Counted from the stretch's first letter, positions 21,462 through 31,665 are shown. The stretch: 64,000 nt of DNA from Gloeocapsa sp. UFS-A4-WI-NPMV-4B04 (GCA_019359535.1 JAHHHE010000004.1:20376-84375); one strand, 5' to 3'. Numbers and translations: made by a program. The notes: a model not told the origin generated them from the letters alone.

Positions 21462-21904
21462 AATTCCCTTCCAAGAAGTCACGCGCTTCCACTTGCTTTT
21501 TTAGCAAGCTGTTTCACAATATATCAGGAATTCAATACTTATTTCATAAGTTGAACTTTGAACATTCTTAACGTATTCATAAATAATTTATATATAACTA
21601 AATATTTCTTAATATTGTGTTATGTAAATTTAGAGTGACCAAGAAATAGAACGACGGTAGGCAAACTTTATATGTAGGTAATTTTTAGCTCAAGAAGAGG
21701 CAGTAGAATTAAAATTCTAGCTAGGTATATATCGGTTCGCACAAAACTTTATAGCTTTTAGGCGCGCCTATAACCAAAAAAACCTGAATAACGAGGTTAA
21801 CTGTACCATTGCTGCTTTGTTTTATTTACTTGCTAGGGAAAAACTTGGAAGTTTTGCCAGTACCTCTAGGCGTACACATTAGAAATTAATTAATAACACC
21901 TAAT
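21462..21904. promoter_or_regulatory. Divergent rbcL / panB control region
   Basis: About 440 bases separate the divergent rbcL and panB starts. The part nearer rbcL is very AT-rich (21530-21640), as expected for a long rbc leader and promoter. I see no clear NtcA (GTA-N8-TAC) site or named riboswitch. Confidence 0.45.
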
Positions 21905-22696
21905 ATGGCAGTTACGACCCAGCAATTAATCCAGTGGAAACAACAAGGGCGTTCAATTGTAGCTTTGACAGCTTGGGATTATGCGATCGCCCAGATATTG
22001 GATGCAGCTGGGGTGGATTTAATTTTAGTTGGGGATACTTTAGCCCTAGTGCTAGGGTACGAAACAACTCTACCCGTGACTCTAGAAGAAATTTTGCACC
22101 ATGCTAAAGCAGTACGCCGAGGCGTAAAGCGAGCGTTACTCGTGGTTGATCTGCCATTTTTAACATACCAAGAAAGTCCTCAACAAGCGATGCACTCAGC
22201 AGGTCGGGTATTAAAAGAAACAGGCGCTCAAGCGGTAAAAATGGAGGGGGGATATCCAGCAATGATAGAAACCGTTGCTCATCTAGTGCAAGCTGGAATT
22301 CCAGTTATGGGTCATGTGGGTTTAACACCGCAATCTATACATCAAATCGGTTTACGACAGCAGGGAAAGACACCCGAAGCGGAGGAAAAAATCTTAGCAG
22401 AAGCTTTAGCACTTCAACAAGCTGGAGTTTTTAGCATAGTGTTGGAACATATACCCACACAATTAGGATTACAAATTACCCAGAAACTGACAATTCCTAC
22501 AATTGGTATTGGTGCAGGGCCATATTGTGACGGTCAAGTATTAGTTACATCTGATGTACTTGGTCTTTCCGAGCGAAAACCGCCGTTTGCTAAGTCTTAC
22601 ACAAATTTACAAGATACGATAACTCAGGCGGTTCAAAGTTACACTTTTGAAGTACGAGAGCATAAATTTCCACCAGAAGAGGAAGTAGGAAAATAA
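21905..22696 (+). CDS. panB: 3-methyl-2-oxobutanoate hydroxymethyltransferase
   Basis: PanB converts alpha-ketoisovalerate to ketopantoate using methylene-tetrahydrofolate, the first step of pantothenate (coenzyme A) synthesis. The 263-residue TIM-barrel protein has '[19 protein letters not shown]' (metal-binding Asp), '[10 protein letters not shown]', 'VKMEGG', 'GHVGLTPQS' and '[15 protein letters not shown]'. The length is normal. It runs divergently from rbcL and converges within 3 bases of the Rieske gene; pan neighbours are absent. Confidence 0.96.
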   Translation: MAVTTQQLIQWKQQGRSIVALTAWDYAIAQILDAAGVDLILVGDTLALVLGYETTLPVTLEEILHHAKAVRRGVKRALLVVDLPFLTYQESPQQAMHSAGRVLKETGAQAVKMEGGYPAMIETVAHLVQAGIPVMGHVGLTPQSIHQIGLRQQGKTPEAEEKILAEALALQQAGVFSIVLEHIPTQLGLQITQKLTIPTIGIGAGPYCDGQVLVTSDVLGLSERKPPFAKSYTNLQDTITQAVQSYTFEVREHKFPPEEEVGK

Positions 22697-22699
22697 CAA

Positions 22700-23686
22700 C
22701 TATTTAGACAAATTCGGTTCCGCAATATTAGGAAAACTCTCAAAATTGCGCCTCACCCAATCCATTCCTACTTCATTATTCAGCTTTATTTTTTGGGGTG
22801 TATTTGGGTAAATTTTTCCTAAAATATCCGTGTCTTGTTCCACTACTACTTTGGCAAAGTTGAGAAATTTATTGTCTAACAATCTAAAGGCTTTGTTCTT
22901 AGCTTGTCCAAACATCAAAACATAAGTGCGTGTCCTGTTTTCCGACTCTGGTACAAACAAATGACATTGGGCAACTTTGCCTATTCCAGATTCCCCGTGA
23001 AAAATTACCAAACACGGAAAGTAATTTTCTAGATGCGCTTTGATAACTTTTGGTAACAATAATAAATCGGGATTACTAATTTTTTCAACTAAGCTTGTGG
23101 GTGCTGTAATATTGTCGTAAAAAGCATGAGACTGATGTCCATTGTCAATAAACTTCTCAAACTGCACTTCTGCAATCCGAAACAGTTCGCGATGCGTACC
23201 ATTTTGATGATTGTAGTCGTGCATATTCAGCAGCATTGAGAGCAAATCTGTTTCTATACTCGTATCTGCTGTATGGCCAATAAAGTCATATTTAGCGGCA
23301 ATTTCATTTAGAATAGTAGGAATTGGCATTTTAGGTTCCTGCCCACCATAAGACCAAATAAAATCTCCTGCAATTATTAGTTGAAGTGGCTTTAATTGCG
23401 GTAATGTTTTCTTGTTTGAACCTGGTAAAATGGTGCAACCTTCACTATCAAATTCCAAGGCGTGAAACGGGCATACGACGCTAGTTTTATCTCCATGCTG
23501 CTGACACCATCCTTCAGACAACATTGCCCCCATGTGCGGACACGCATTAGGTAAGGCACTTACTTTGCCTGTTGAATCTTTCCACAGCACGTAGTCACAG
23601 CCATAGAGTGAGACTTTCTTCGGCTTGTTGACTTGTAACATTGATTTGTGTGCTAACAGCCAAGGAGCGCCAGGAAGCATAGACAT
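22700..23686 (-). CDS. Rieske non-haem iron oxygenase
   Basis: The 328-residue protein has a Rieske [2Fe-2S] domain with Cys49-x-His51 ('ACPHMG') and Cys72-x2-His75 ('VCPFHA'). The catalytic domain has a mononuclear iron motif near 174-185 ('MHDYNHQNGTH': Asp/His/His). This is the layout of terminal oxygenases that hydroxylate or cleave aromatic or sterol-like substrates. The chlorophyll-type relatives (PaO/CAO) are longer, so the substrate is unknown. It is divergent from a TetR gene, and the shared spacer holds palindromes that suggest direct control. Confidence 0.85.
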   Translation of the reverse strand: MSMLPGAPWLLAHKSMLQVNKPKKVSLYGCDYVLWKDSTGKVSALPNACPHMGAMLSEGWCQQHGDKTSVVCPFHALEFDSEGCTILPGSNKKTLPQLKPLQLIIAGDFIWSYGGQEPKMPIPTILNEIAAKYDFIGHTADTSIETDLLSMLLNMHDYNHQNGTHRELFRIAEVQFEKFIDNGHQSHAFYDNITAPTSLVEKISNPDLLLLPKVIKAHLENYFPCLVIFHGESGIGKVAQCHLFVPESENRTRTYVLMFGQAKNKAFRLLDNKFLNFAKVVVEQDTDILGKIYPNTPQKIKLNNEVGMDWVRRNFESFPNIAEPNLSK

Positions 23687-23740
23687 GGTTGTTCTGTTCC
23701 TCTGATTAATATCGCGGAATCTTGTAAGTTAGGTTGCGAA

Positions 23741-23871
23741 ACAGCTTACTAACTAAGTTGCTACAAAAAAGACTAACTAAATTTTTAGTTAACAAAAAAT
23801 AATTTAATCAATTTTATCTTAGCTGTCAACTATTAATCATTTTTTTAGTTAAAATACCTTGGTTAGTAAGA
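23741..23871. promoter_or_regulatory. Candidate TetR operators between Rieske and TetR genes
   Basis: A perfect palindrome TAACTAAATTTTTAGTTA lies at 23774-23791 (8-bp arms, 2-bp centre). Related TTAGTTA or GTTAGTAAG words recur at 23745-23756 and 23846-23870. Such repeated half-sites in a divergent spacer are typical of TetR autoregulation. Confidence 0.6.
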
Positions 23872-23880
23872 TGGAGAATT

Positions 23881-24534
23881 GTGGTTCGTTCAACTAGATC
23901 AAAATTATCATCTAATAAGCCTCGGCAAGTGCGCGATGCAGAGGCAACTAAAGCACAGATTATAGATGCGGCTGAGGAAGAATTTGCTAAACATGGTCTA
24001 AATGGGGCGCGGACAGAGGCGATCGCTAAAGGTGCAGGGATAACTACGGCGATGATTTACTACTACTTCCAGAGCAAGGAAGGGCTATACAAAGCAGTTT
24101 TACAACGACCTGCAATTGAAATGTACCAAATGCTTCAGCAGCTTAATTTAGATCAATTACCAGCTGAATTCGCTTTAAAAAAGGCTGTGCGGGCAGCAAT
24201 AGCCTATGAAGCAGCACACCCGCAACGGGGAATGCTGTGGTTTCAAGAAGCAAACCAAACTCAAGGCAAGTATTTTAAACAGGGGAACTGGCAAGAAACA
24301 TTTGCACACATTATCAAGGTTTTAGAACGGGGAATGGCAGAAGGAAGTTTCCGCCAACTTGATCCGTTAATGATTAGTATGCAGATTGCTGGAGTCTGTA
24401 CCTTTTACTTCAATGCTCATGAAAATATCAAACATCTCACACCAGATGTAGATAGGTTGAGTCCAGAGATGATTGAGCGATACACTACTGAAGCAGTGAA
24501 CCTGATTCTAGCTGGTGTGCGACAACAGAAATGA
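23881..24534 (+). CDS. TetR/AcrR-family transcriptional regulator
   Basis: The 217-residue protein has a basic N-terminal arm and the TetR helix-turn-helix at about 25-65 ('IIDAAEEEFAKHG', 'TEAIAKGAGITTAMIYYYFQSKEGLYKAV'). An all-helical ligand domain follows. The start is GTG. It is divergent from the Rieske oxygenase, so it most likely represses that gene and itself until a ligand binds. It converges with the metalloprotease gene, leaving only 4 bases between them. Confidence 0.9.
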   Translation: MVRSTRSKLSSNKPRQVRDAEATKAQIIDAAEEEFAKHGLNGARTEAIAKGAGITTAMIYYYFQSKEGLYKAVLQRPAIEMYQMLQQLNLDQLPAEFALKKAVRAAIAYEAAHPQRGMLWFQEANQTQGKYFKQGNWQETFAHIIKVLERGMAEGSFRQLDPLMISMQIAGVCTFYFNAHENIKHLTPDVDRLSPEMIERYTTEAVNLILAGVRQQK

Positions 24535-24538
24535 GTTT

Positions 24539-27385
24539 CTACCGAGATTGAATTTCGGCATTTAAAGTTTTATTAATGCGATCGCGTGTTTCTTCTAAAT
24601 GCGCTTGAGTGTAATCATCCAGCTTGTCAGAATTGGATATCTTTTTATTAAGCTTGTCGCGCAGTTGACGCAGATTATACCAGGCAAGAGTACGGGCATC
24701 TTCCGGCACAGAAACAGTCCGTAAAACCATGCTTGTCATCATGTTCAGGTGTTCGCGTTGTAAAGCACGGCGCAGACTAGAAATCTGAGTTAATTTACCT
24801 TTTGGTTGCACGACTTCTGTCCAGATACCATTTTGCAAAGTATCAAACAATTCTGGTAGAGTTAGCGCTTTTCCAGCTTGACTCTTAAGTTCAATATCGC
24901 GCAGCCGAGTTAGGCGATCGCCAGACAGCAACTCTTTTAACACCAAGCTTTGCATTACATTTATACTGTCGTGAATCGGGTAATCAAGACGACCCATCAT
25001 TACTTGATTTCCCCAATGCATCCAACGCGAAGGTGCTAACTTATTTAACAATTCTGGTGGGAAGTTGAAAGCATCAGCAGCGAAAATATATTTTTCTAGC
25101 ATCGTCAACGCTTGGCGCTGTTTTTCTACAGGCACTGGTTCAAACGGTAGTTTGCCATTGCGATCGCCAGCATGGTTGCGGTAAAACGACTGCCCACCAA
25201 TGTATTTTGTGATGAAATAAGTGTGCCGCAGATAGTGTAAAAACACTTTGTCAAATAACGTACTCAGTTGACTATAACTCTCGCCCGTCACTGGGTAACG
25301 CTTGTTTAGACGCTGCCACATAACGCGGGAGTTGTCCAGTTGCGATTGTGAGTAGCGCAGTACATCGCCGCTATTATCCCAAGCGTTGACACCTGGGTCA
25401 ATGTCAAACATATCTTCATCAGTCGCATAAGCTAACTCAGGTTTAGTAGAAAGTCGAGCAATTTGTTCTAAAAACCGCTTTTCTGCTAGAGGATGTATTG
25501 CATCGCTTGGTGTGTAGCCGTATTGAATCGCCCACTGATCGTAAGCACCAACAACAGTTGGAAAATAGTCTCCCTGCTTGACGTTTTGAGGGGCAATGTT
25601 CGGTGGTAGGTAGTCCATCACAGAGTTTGTCAAACCTTTGGTGCGTGTAATGTCGGTATTGTTCAACTCTTCAGGTTTTAGCAAGGTACTACCGCGAAAG
25701 TTGTGACGCAAGCCTAGAGTATGTCCAACTTCGTGAGCGATGATTAGGCGTAAATATTGGTGAATATATTTTTTCATCTGATCGCTACTAGGCATTGTAT
25801 TTTGCAATGACAACGCCAGAGATCCGAGTGCGAACTGGTTTGCAGCTTCTATTCCGTAACAAAGATCGTACTCTGTTGCTAGTTTGGATAAAGGCAAGAG
25901 GTTAGATTGTTTTTGGCTACCTAAGCCGTTGGTGCAGAAATTGCGATCGCCCATTAGGTAGGATAAAAAAGATTGAGGCTGCGCTTGATTTGGTTGAACA
26001 AGGCTGCGATACTCTTGTTTAAGGCTACGTACAAAGCTGGCATCTACAACAATATCGGCATCTAAGATTTCCCCCGTCAGAGGGTTGACACGCGACGGTC
26101 CCAAGGCAAAAAATCCATCTACTGTATTGATCCAGCGAATCGTGTTGTAACGCACATCAGCTGGGTTCCATTTCGCATCATTAGGCATCTGCCTTACTTC
26201 AATAGCATCTTTGAATCCTGCTTTCTCAAAGGCTTGATTCCACATCAAAACACCTTCAGAAATTGCATCACGGTATTCTAGAGGGACTGCATTCTCGATC
26301 CAAAATACAATCGGTTTTTTAGGTGGAGACAGAGGTGCTAGGGGGTCTTTTTTTTCTAGATCCCAGCGATTAATATAACGGACAAATGGATCGCTGCGGT
26401 TGTCGCTAGAAAAGTCTTGGTAGGCGGTAATGAAATAGCCAACGCGATCGTCAGCTAGACGAGGTTGGTAGTTACTGTTTTTGGGCAATTCAGACAGACT
26501 GTAACGAACATGGAGAGTAAGGGCGCGGCTATCAGGTATTGTCTGTAAAGAACTTGGTTGATCACCACTAGCTGAAAACCCGTAAACCGATTCAATTTCC
26601 ATATTGAGTGGAAAAGCTTTAGCATCGCCGAAATAGGACTTTTTATCGTCTATTTTGTAGGGAACTTTCAACTGCGATGATAATTGTGATGATAGTCCAG
26701 GTAAATCGCTTAATAGTAAATCGCCCAAGTCTACAAGGATTGTTTGGTGTTGCGGATGAATGCTTTTAATCGGGAGTGAGTAAAGAACAGAGTCACTAAA
26801 AGAGCGGGCAAGCGATCGCGCTTGCGGATCTCCTGACTGGGTGCGAAAATTGACGTTGCGGACAACAAAATGTAAATTATTATTCACGCGGCGGAAGTAA
26901 AACAAAAAATCTTGCAAAGGCATTCCACTATAAATTCCGCGTTCGCCGATGCCAGATTCCATCGTCACAGTGCCAAGATAGTTTTTATTTAGCTGTTGTG
27001 GTTTAATTTCCAGGTAAATTTTGCCCGTTTCCTTGTGACGATAAAGCGTATACAACCCTTGCAACTTCTCAGTATTTTTAATAACCTGCTCAAATGGTTG
27101 TAAATTAGATTCCTTCGGGTTAATTGACGTCGAATTACTTGTTAAATGTAGGTCAGACTGAACTATCTGTAACAACGGCTGCTGCGCCGATTTCTTAGGG
27201 TCTTTGACCACCCATACAAAAGGTTGACGTTTTGGCTTATTATCTTTCAGCACCCATATTTTAGGTTGTGATCCTAGCAATGAGGTGTCTGTCACTTGCT
27301 TCTCAGACAGTTGCTGTGCAGCACTTGGCTCGATTCCTAAAAATAAACTATGTAAGAGAACAATATAAAACGGCAGTCTATTCAT
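24539..27385 (-). CDS. Exported zinc metalloprotease (metzincin, DUF4953/DUF5117 type)
   Basis: The 948-residue protein starts with a signal peptide (1-23, 'SAAQQ'). A large N-terminal domain of the DUF5117 type follows (about 95-330, including 'GKIYLEIKPQQLNKNYLGTV'). The catalytic domain carries HEVGHTLGLRH near 551-561, an HExxHxxGxxH zinc site. A methionine turn 'SVMDYLPPN' follows the zinc site. This is the layout of large periplasmic or outer-membrane metalloproteases widespread in Bacteroidetes and cyanobacteria. The natural substrate is unknown. Confidence 0.88.
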   Translation of the reverse strand: MNRLPFYIVLLHSLFLGIEPSAAQQLSEKQVTDTSLLGSQPKIWVLKDNKPKRQPFVWVVKDPKKSAQQPLLQIVQSDLHLTSNSTSINPKESNLQPFEQVIKNTEKLQGLYTLYRHKETGKIYLEIKPQQLNKNYLGTVTMESGIGERGIYSGMPLQDFLFYFRRVNNNLHFVVRNVNFRTQSGDPQARSLARSFSDSVLYSLPIKSIHPQHQTILVDLGDLLLSDLPGLSSQLSSQLKVPYKIDDKKSYFGDAKAFPLNMEIESVYGFSASGDQPSSLQTIPDSRALTLHVRYSLSELPKNSNYQPRLADDRVGYFITAYQDFSSDNRSDPFVRYINRWDLEKKDPLAPLSPPKKPIVFWIENAVPLEYRDAISEGVLMWNQAFEKAGFKDAIEVRQMPNDAKWNPADVRYNTIRWINTVDGFFALGPSRVNPLTGEILDADIVVDASFVRSLKQEYRSLVQPNQAQPQSFLSYLMGDRNFCTNGLGSQKQSNLLPLSKLATEYDLCYGIEAANQFALGSLALSLQNTMPSSDQMKKYIHQYLRLIIAHEVGHTLGLRHNFRGSTLLKPEELNNTDITRTKGLTNSVMDYLPPNIAPQNVKQGDYFPTVVGAYDQWAIQYGYTPSDAIHPLAEKRFLEQIARLSTKPELAYATDEDMFDIDPGVNAWDNSGDVLRYSQSQLDNSRVMWQRLNKRYPVTGESYSQLSTLFDKVFLHYLRHTYFITKYIGGQSFYRNHAGDRNGKLPFEPVPVEKQRQALTMLEKYIFAADAFNFPPELLNKLAPSRWMHWGNQVMMGRLDYPIHDSINVMQSLVLKELLSGDRLTRLRDIELKSQAGKALTLPELFDTLQNGIWTEVVQPKGKLTQISSLRRALQREHLNMMTSMVLRTVSVPEDARTLAWYNLRQLRDKLNKKISNSDKLDDYTQAHLEETRDRINKTLNAEIQSR

Positions 27386-28105
27386 TCAATTTATTCCTGG
27401 CAACAGTTCTTGGTTTAGCATTAAAAATTAAAACGGACTTGTCGATTTCTATCCTCTCCTACACCTAACCAACCACTTTTGACAAAGGGAGTGAGTAGTA
27501 AATAAATTTGTGCTTACGCTTGGTAATGTTTTTGGTTTATTTTTCCCTTTGCTTCCCACTACTCACTGCGACTAGAAAGCTCTTAACTGAAGTTGCACTT
27601 CGCGTGCAAGAGTCCGCATTGTGCCTCTTACACTCTTGACATAGCGCCTCTTCATTGATTTCGAGTCCCTAAATTTATGGGGGTTCTTGCCTCTCGCCTC
27701 TTCATTGACACTCTAGATTTTTCAACCACATATTGCAGGTTTGCTCTCAAAGCTATGATTAGTGTCGGGCGCAGTACCTACTATTAATAGGTTGCCCAAA
27801 ATTTACTTTGGAATTGAAGTCTATACCTTTATTTTGGATCTAATTAAAGATTATTACTGAGAATCTATTTATACAATTTAATATGAACATGGAAAATTTC
27901 AGTATTAGCAAATTTTCAGCTAGCTATTTTGTTCAACTGAAATCAAAGCGGGCATACTAGGTAATGTCTATCCAAACAAAGCATCAAAAACCACGTAGTA
28001 ACAAAAATTTCCAGCTTTGCTCTTAAAAGAGTAGGATATAAAATAACCTGATTCCCAAGAACCAGATATTTTGCTAATCTGATCTGCACAATTTCAGCTG
28101 AATTC
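27386..28105. other. Long gene-free spacer with direct repeats
   Basis: About 720 bases without a convincing gene. CGCCTCTTCATTGA occurs twice, at 27645-27658 and 27695-27708. GAGTAGT-type words occur at 27490 and, inverted, at 27557. The rest is AT-rich and probably contains promoters for both flanking genes. Confidence 0.55.
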
Positions 28106-28918
28106 ATGAAGTCTTATCTCGCTGCCGCAATTCAAATGACTAGCTTGCCTAACTTAGAAAAAAACTTAGTTCAGGCAGAAGAATTAATCGATCTTGCCGT
28201 GCGTCAGGGTGCTGAGTTAGTGACTTTGCCAGAAAACTTTTCCTTTTTGGGACGTGAAGCGGAAAAAATCGCTCAAGCAGAAGCGATCGCCCAACAAAGT
28301 GAAAAATTCCTCAAAACAATGGCGCAGCGCTTCCAAGTCACCATTCTAGGCGGTGGGTTTCCAGTTCCCGTAGACACTGATAAAGTTTACAATACCGCTT
28401 TACTGATTGATCCTAGCGGTAAAGAACTTGCCCGCTACAAAAAAGTACATTTATTTGATGTCAACTTACCTGACGGCAACACTTATCGAGAATCCAGCAC
28501 CGTCATGGCAGGTACAGAGTTACCCACCGTATACTCTTCAGAACCACTGGGTAATTTAGGGCTTTCGGTATGCTACGATGTCCGCTTTCCAGAACTTTAT
28601 CGACATTTAGCGTATAAGGGCGCAGATATTTTATTTGTCCCTGCTGCCTTTACTGCCTATACTGGCAAAGACCATTGGCAAGTTTTACTTCAAGCAAGAG
28701 CAATCGAAAATACTTGTTATGTAATTGCGCCAGCGCAAACTGGGCAACATTACTCGCTGCGTCAGTCTCACGGTCACGCTATGATTATTGATCCTTGGGG
28801 AGCAATTATTGCAGATGCTGGGGAAAAAACAGGAGTTGCGATCGCTGAAATTAATCCAGTTCGCTTAGAACAAGTCCGTCGTCAGATGCCTTCTTTGGAA
28901 CATCGCGTGTTTATTTAA
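28106..28918 (+). CDS. Carbon-nitrogen hydrolase, Nit1/Nit2-type omega-amidase
   Basis: The 270-residue protein belongs to the nitrilase superfamily. The catalytic triad is visible as Glu43 ('LPENFSFLG'), Lys113 ('YKKVHLFDV') and Cys156 ('SVCYDVRFPELYR'). The closest match by motif is the Nit branch that removes amide groups from side products such as deaminated glutathione. It stands alone and shares a terminator hairpin with the convergent aldolase gene. Confidence 0.88.
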   Translation: MKSYLAAAIQMTSLPNLEKNLVQAEELIDLAVRQGAELVTLPENFSFLGREAEKIAQAEAIAQQSEKFLKTMAQRFQVTILGGGFPVPVDTDKVYNTALLIDPSGKELARYKKVHLFDVNLPDGNTYRESSTVMAGTELPTVYSSEPLGNLGLSVCYDVRFPELYRHLAYKGADILFVPAAFTAYTGKDHWQVLLQARAIENTCYVIAPAQTGQHYSLRQSHGHAMIIDPWGAIIADAGEKTGVAIAEINPVRLEQVRRQMPSLEHRVFI

Positions 28919-28922
28919 ACAT

Positions 28923-28954
28923 AAAAAACGGGTAGCATTTATCTACCCGTTTAA
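28923..28954. terminator. Bidirectional terminator between amidase and aldolase genes
   Basis: AAACGGGTAG and CTACCCGTTT form a 10-bp stem with A-rich sequence on the left and T-rich on the right. It can therefore end transcription in both directions. Confidence 0.85.
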
Positions 28955-28979
28955 CCTTATAGCTATGTAATTAAAGCTG

Positions 28980-30062
28980 TTAGACAGTTACAGCTGTTTT
29001 CTTAGTTGAAGCATTTAACTCGCCTTTAGCGTACTTAGCAGCAAATTCATCTAGACTTACTTGCTTAATATTAGTACCTTGACCAGCAGCGCCAAACTGC
29101 TGATAGCGATCTGCACAAACCTTCTGCATATATTTAATCGAAGGCTTGAGGAAGTGACGCGGATCAAATTCCTTGGGATTGCTGGCTAAAGCTTCACGCA
29201 CCGCAGCAGTAATCGCTAGACGGTTGTCGGTATCAATATTTACCTTACGTACACCGCTCCTAATTCCTTTTTGGATTTCCTCAACAGGTACACCGTAAGT
29301 TTCAGGAATTTGACCACCGTACTGGTTAATAATGGCTAACAAATCTTCTGGTACGGAGGATGAACCATGCATTACTAGGTGAGTATTTGGCAGGCGATTG
29401 TGGATTTCCTCAATCCGGCTAATTGCCAAAACTTCCCCAGTCGGCTTACGGGTAAACTTGTAAGCGCCATGACTCGTGCCAATAGCAACTGCCAAAGCAT
29501 CTACCTGAGTTTGTTCTACGAAGTCAACAGCTTGATCAGGATCAGTTAATAACTGATCGTGCGATAAAACTCCTTCTGCGCCGTGTCCGTCTTCAGCTTC
29601 GCCCATACCAGTTTCTAGAGAACCCAGACAACCGAGTTCACCTTCAACACTGACACCAACAGCGTGAGCCACTTCTACGACTTTGCGGGTAACTTCAACG
29701 TTGTACTCGTAGCTAGCTGGAGTCTTAGCATCCGCCTCCAGAGAACCATCCATCATCACGCTGGTGAAATTATGCTTAATTGCCGAATAGCAAGTAGCTG
29801 GGCTGTTACCATGATCTTGGTGCATGGCAATGGGGATATGGGGGTAGGTTTCCACCGCCGCCAAAATCAGGTGGCGTAGGAAGTTTTCTCCCGCATAGGT
29901 GCGAGCGCCGCGCGAAGCTTGCAAAATCACGGGACTATTTGTTTCGTGAGCAGCCTTCATAATGGCTTGAATCTGCTCCATGTTGTTAACGTTATAAGCA
30001 GGGATACCGTAACCATTTTCAGCCGCGTGATCCAACATCAGCCGCATCGGTACGAGCGCCAT
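28980..30062 (-). CDS. fba: Class II fructose-1,6-bisphosphate aldolase
   Basis: This enzyme joins dihydroxyacetone phosphate with glyceraldehyde 3-phosphate or erythrose 4-phosphate in the Calvin cycle and gluconeogenesis. The 360-residue protein is of the class IIB Calvin-cycle subtype. Zinc ligands appear in 'MHQDHGNS' and 'GTSHGAYK', with 'GELGCLGS' and '[10 protein letters not shown]' for phosphate binding. Its ATG is preceded by a GGAGGA ribosome site. In cyanobacteria this is the main housekeeping aldolase. Confidence 0.97.
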   Translation of the reverse strand: MALVPMRLMLDHAAENGYGIPAYNVNNMEQIQAIMKAAHETNSPVILQASRGARTYAGENFLRHLILAAVETYPHIPIAMHQDHGNSPATCYSAIKHNFTSVMMDGSLEADAKTPASYEYNVEVTRKVVEVAHAVGVSVEGELGCLGSLETGMGEAEDGHGAEGVLSHDQLLTDPDQAVDFVEQTQVDALAVAIGTSHGAYKFTRKPTGEVLAISRIEEIHNRLPNTHLVMHGSSSVPEDLLAIINQYGGQIPETYGVPVEEIQKGIRSGVRKVNIDTDNRLAITAAVREALASNPKEFDPRHFLKPSIKYMQKVCADRYQQFGAAGQGTNIKQVSLDEFAAKYAKGELNASTKKTAVTV

Positions 30063-30366
30063 AGATAGTCCTCCTAATTTGATTCTTAGCTAGTTGTTTT
30101 TAGACAAGCCTAATTATTAAGCTAATTTTAAGATAATTTTCAACTTATAGGAAATTATCTCACATCATTGTCAGAAAGCTGGGTAAGTATGCGATCGCAT
30201 CCAAAAAGTTGCTCTTGCAGAACTTCATTTTTTCCAGGATATAGAGCCTACGGTGCAATCAGTGGTTAAATTATGATCACCATTAACATGAATGCCCAAT
30301 AGGGGTAACTATTAGGTTGTCTAGCAGCAAGGCAACTTAGAAAAGGTGCGATCGCTTTATTAAACT

Positions 30367-30404
30367 GAAAAAGGGAGATGCCAATTAGCTAATTAGTCTC
30401 CCTT
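30367..30404 (-). terminator. Terminator downstream of the helical-repeat gene
   Basis: On the minus strand AAGGGAGA pairs with TCTCCCTT and runs into five T. It lies 40 bases past the stop at 30442. Confidence 0.8.
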
Positions 30405-30441
30405 ACTGCATATTTTGAGTGAAATTCCGACAATTAGTGAA

Positions 30442-31122
30442 CTATTCTGCCTTAGTTAAAGATTCACTTGCTGATACCAACTGCTTACCCAACTTTTGCA
30501 TAACGCCCTTAAAGCCACGTGGAGCAGCAGAAGCAATTTCAGTAGTTTGTTCGCCCACTTGAGTCAGAGCTTTTGCGATCGTTTCAGGTTTGGCGTTGCT
30601 GAGCTTGAGGACTTGCTTCAATTCCCGCAGACTGGTTGCAAGTTGTTTGTATTCCTCACCTTCTGCTTTATGCACCAGGTTATACCAAAAGTCAATTGAG
30701 TTCACAGCTGCTTCTGGATCAAGCGAGGTGAGTTCTTCGCCTTCTGCTTTTTCTACTAAAGTATCAATTTGCTGGTGATACTCTTGATCTTCTGCCTTGG
30801 CGATTGAAGTACCAGCCTTGCGAAGTTGCTTACCTAAACGTTGAACAGGTTGCTTCAAATCCTTTTCGGCGTTGCTCGAAAACTCGCTTGTTTGCTCACC
30901 AACATGGATCAACACTTCGCTAATTTCGTGTCCAGTAGCTTTGCCACTCTTGAGCAGTTTTTGTAGCTCTTTCAGCCCGCTTGCCAGTTCTTTCACTTCG
31001 GGTTCTTTGAACTTGTGCAGAAAGTCGTACCACCGCTCAACTAAAGTCAGGGCGCTTTCACCTTCAATCCCACTCAAATCGCCTTCCATTGATTTGCTCA
31101 ATTGTGCGATTTCCTGGTTCAC
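30442..31122 (-). CDS. Helical protein with two copies of an uncharacterised ~85-residue domain
   Basis: The 226-residue protein has two similar units, about 20-105 and 130-224. Each has 'I/VE/DxWY' near its start, 'LxxLKxxLK' in the middle and 'xxVGEQTxE', then 'QRLGKQL' or 'QKLGKQL' near the end. The same domain occurs once in the 106-residue gene at 55353. Function is unknown; the pattern suggests amphipathic helices. The start used here is GTG. Just upstream an ATG opens a good peptide (MATKKEADDLKL) that runs into a stop one frame off, so the true N-terminus may be frameshifted. Confidence 0.65.
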   Translation of the reverse strand: MNQEIAQLSKSMEGDLSGIEGESALTLVERWYDFLHKFKEPEVKELASGLKELQKLLKSGKATGHEISEVLIHVGEQTSEFSSNAEKDLKQPVQRLGKQLRKAGTSIAKAEDQEYHQQIDTLVEKAEGEELTSLDPEAAVNSIDFWYNLVHKAEGEEYKQLATSLRELKQVLKLSNAKPETIAKALTQVGEQTTEIASAAPRGFKGVMQKLGKQLVSASESLTKAE

Positions 31123-31665
31123 GTCGAACTCAGCTTGAGATCATCAGCTTCTTTCTTAGTTGCCATTGTGAGCTTTGTATTAACAAATGTAAAGTTTACA
31201 GACTAAGCTTACAAAGCCGTTAGCAAGCTTTCCTCACTCTTAAGAGGCAAAATATATAAGCAAAAATCTTTTAGAGGTAACTCGATTGGGAGAAAAATTG
31301 GAGTAAGTTTTCAACCTAAATCTGCAATGCGCTGTAGCCATCTATTTTTATAATTTTCTCCTTGCGTTTGGAACTATAGCGCGCTCCTGATATTTTTCCA
31401 CGACAAAAATGCGATCGCGTTTTGCACAAATAGTGTTTGCTCTTGCTGTTGAAAGTGTAGGGGTTGTTGGCATTACATTGTAGTGCTACTTTGCGGGTGA
31501 GCTATCCTAAATCTGCATTAGAAAAACTGATACAGTAATTCGAGCTACTGCGTTAAAGGAACTATTGGTAATTAATTAGTTCTTTATCAACAATCAATGC
31601 TTGTAAATTATAACCCTGATAAATTCCATCATAAAATCATGCAGCAATGTCTATAAGTTGGTAAC
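31123..31665. other. Gene-free spacer
   Basis: About 540 bases. It contains the short ATG-led peptide noted for the upstream gene (31176 downward), scattered GCGATCGC and no other convincing gene. It presumably holds the promoters of both divergent genes. Confidence 0.5.
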
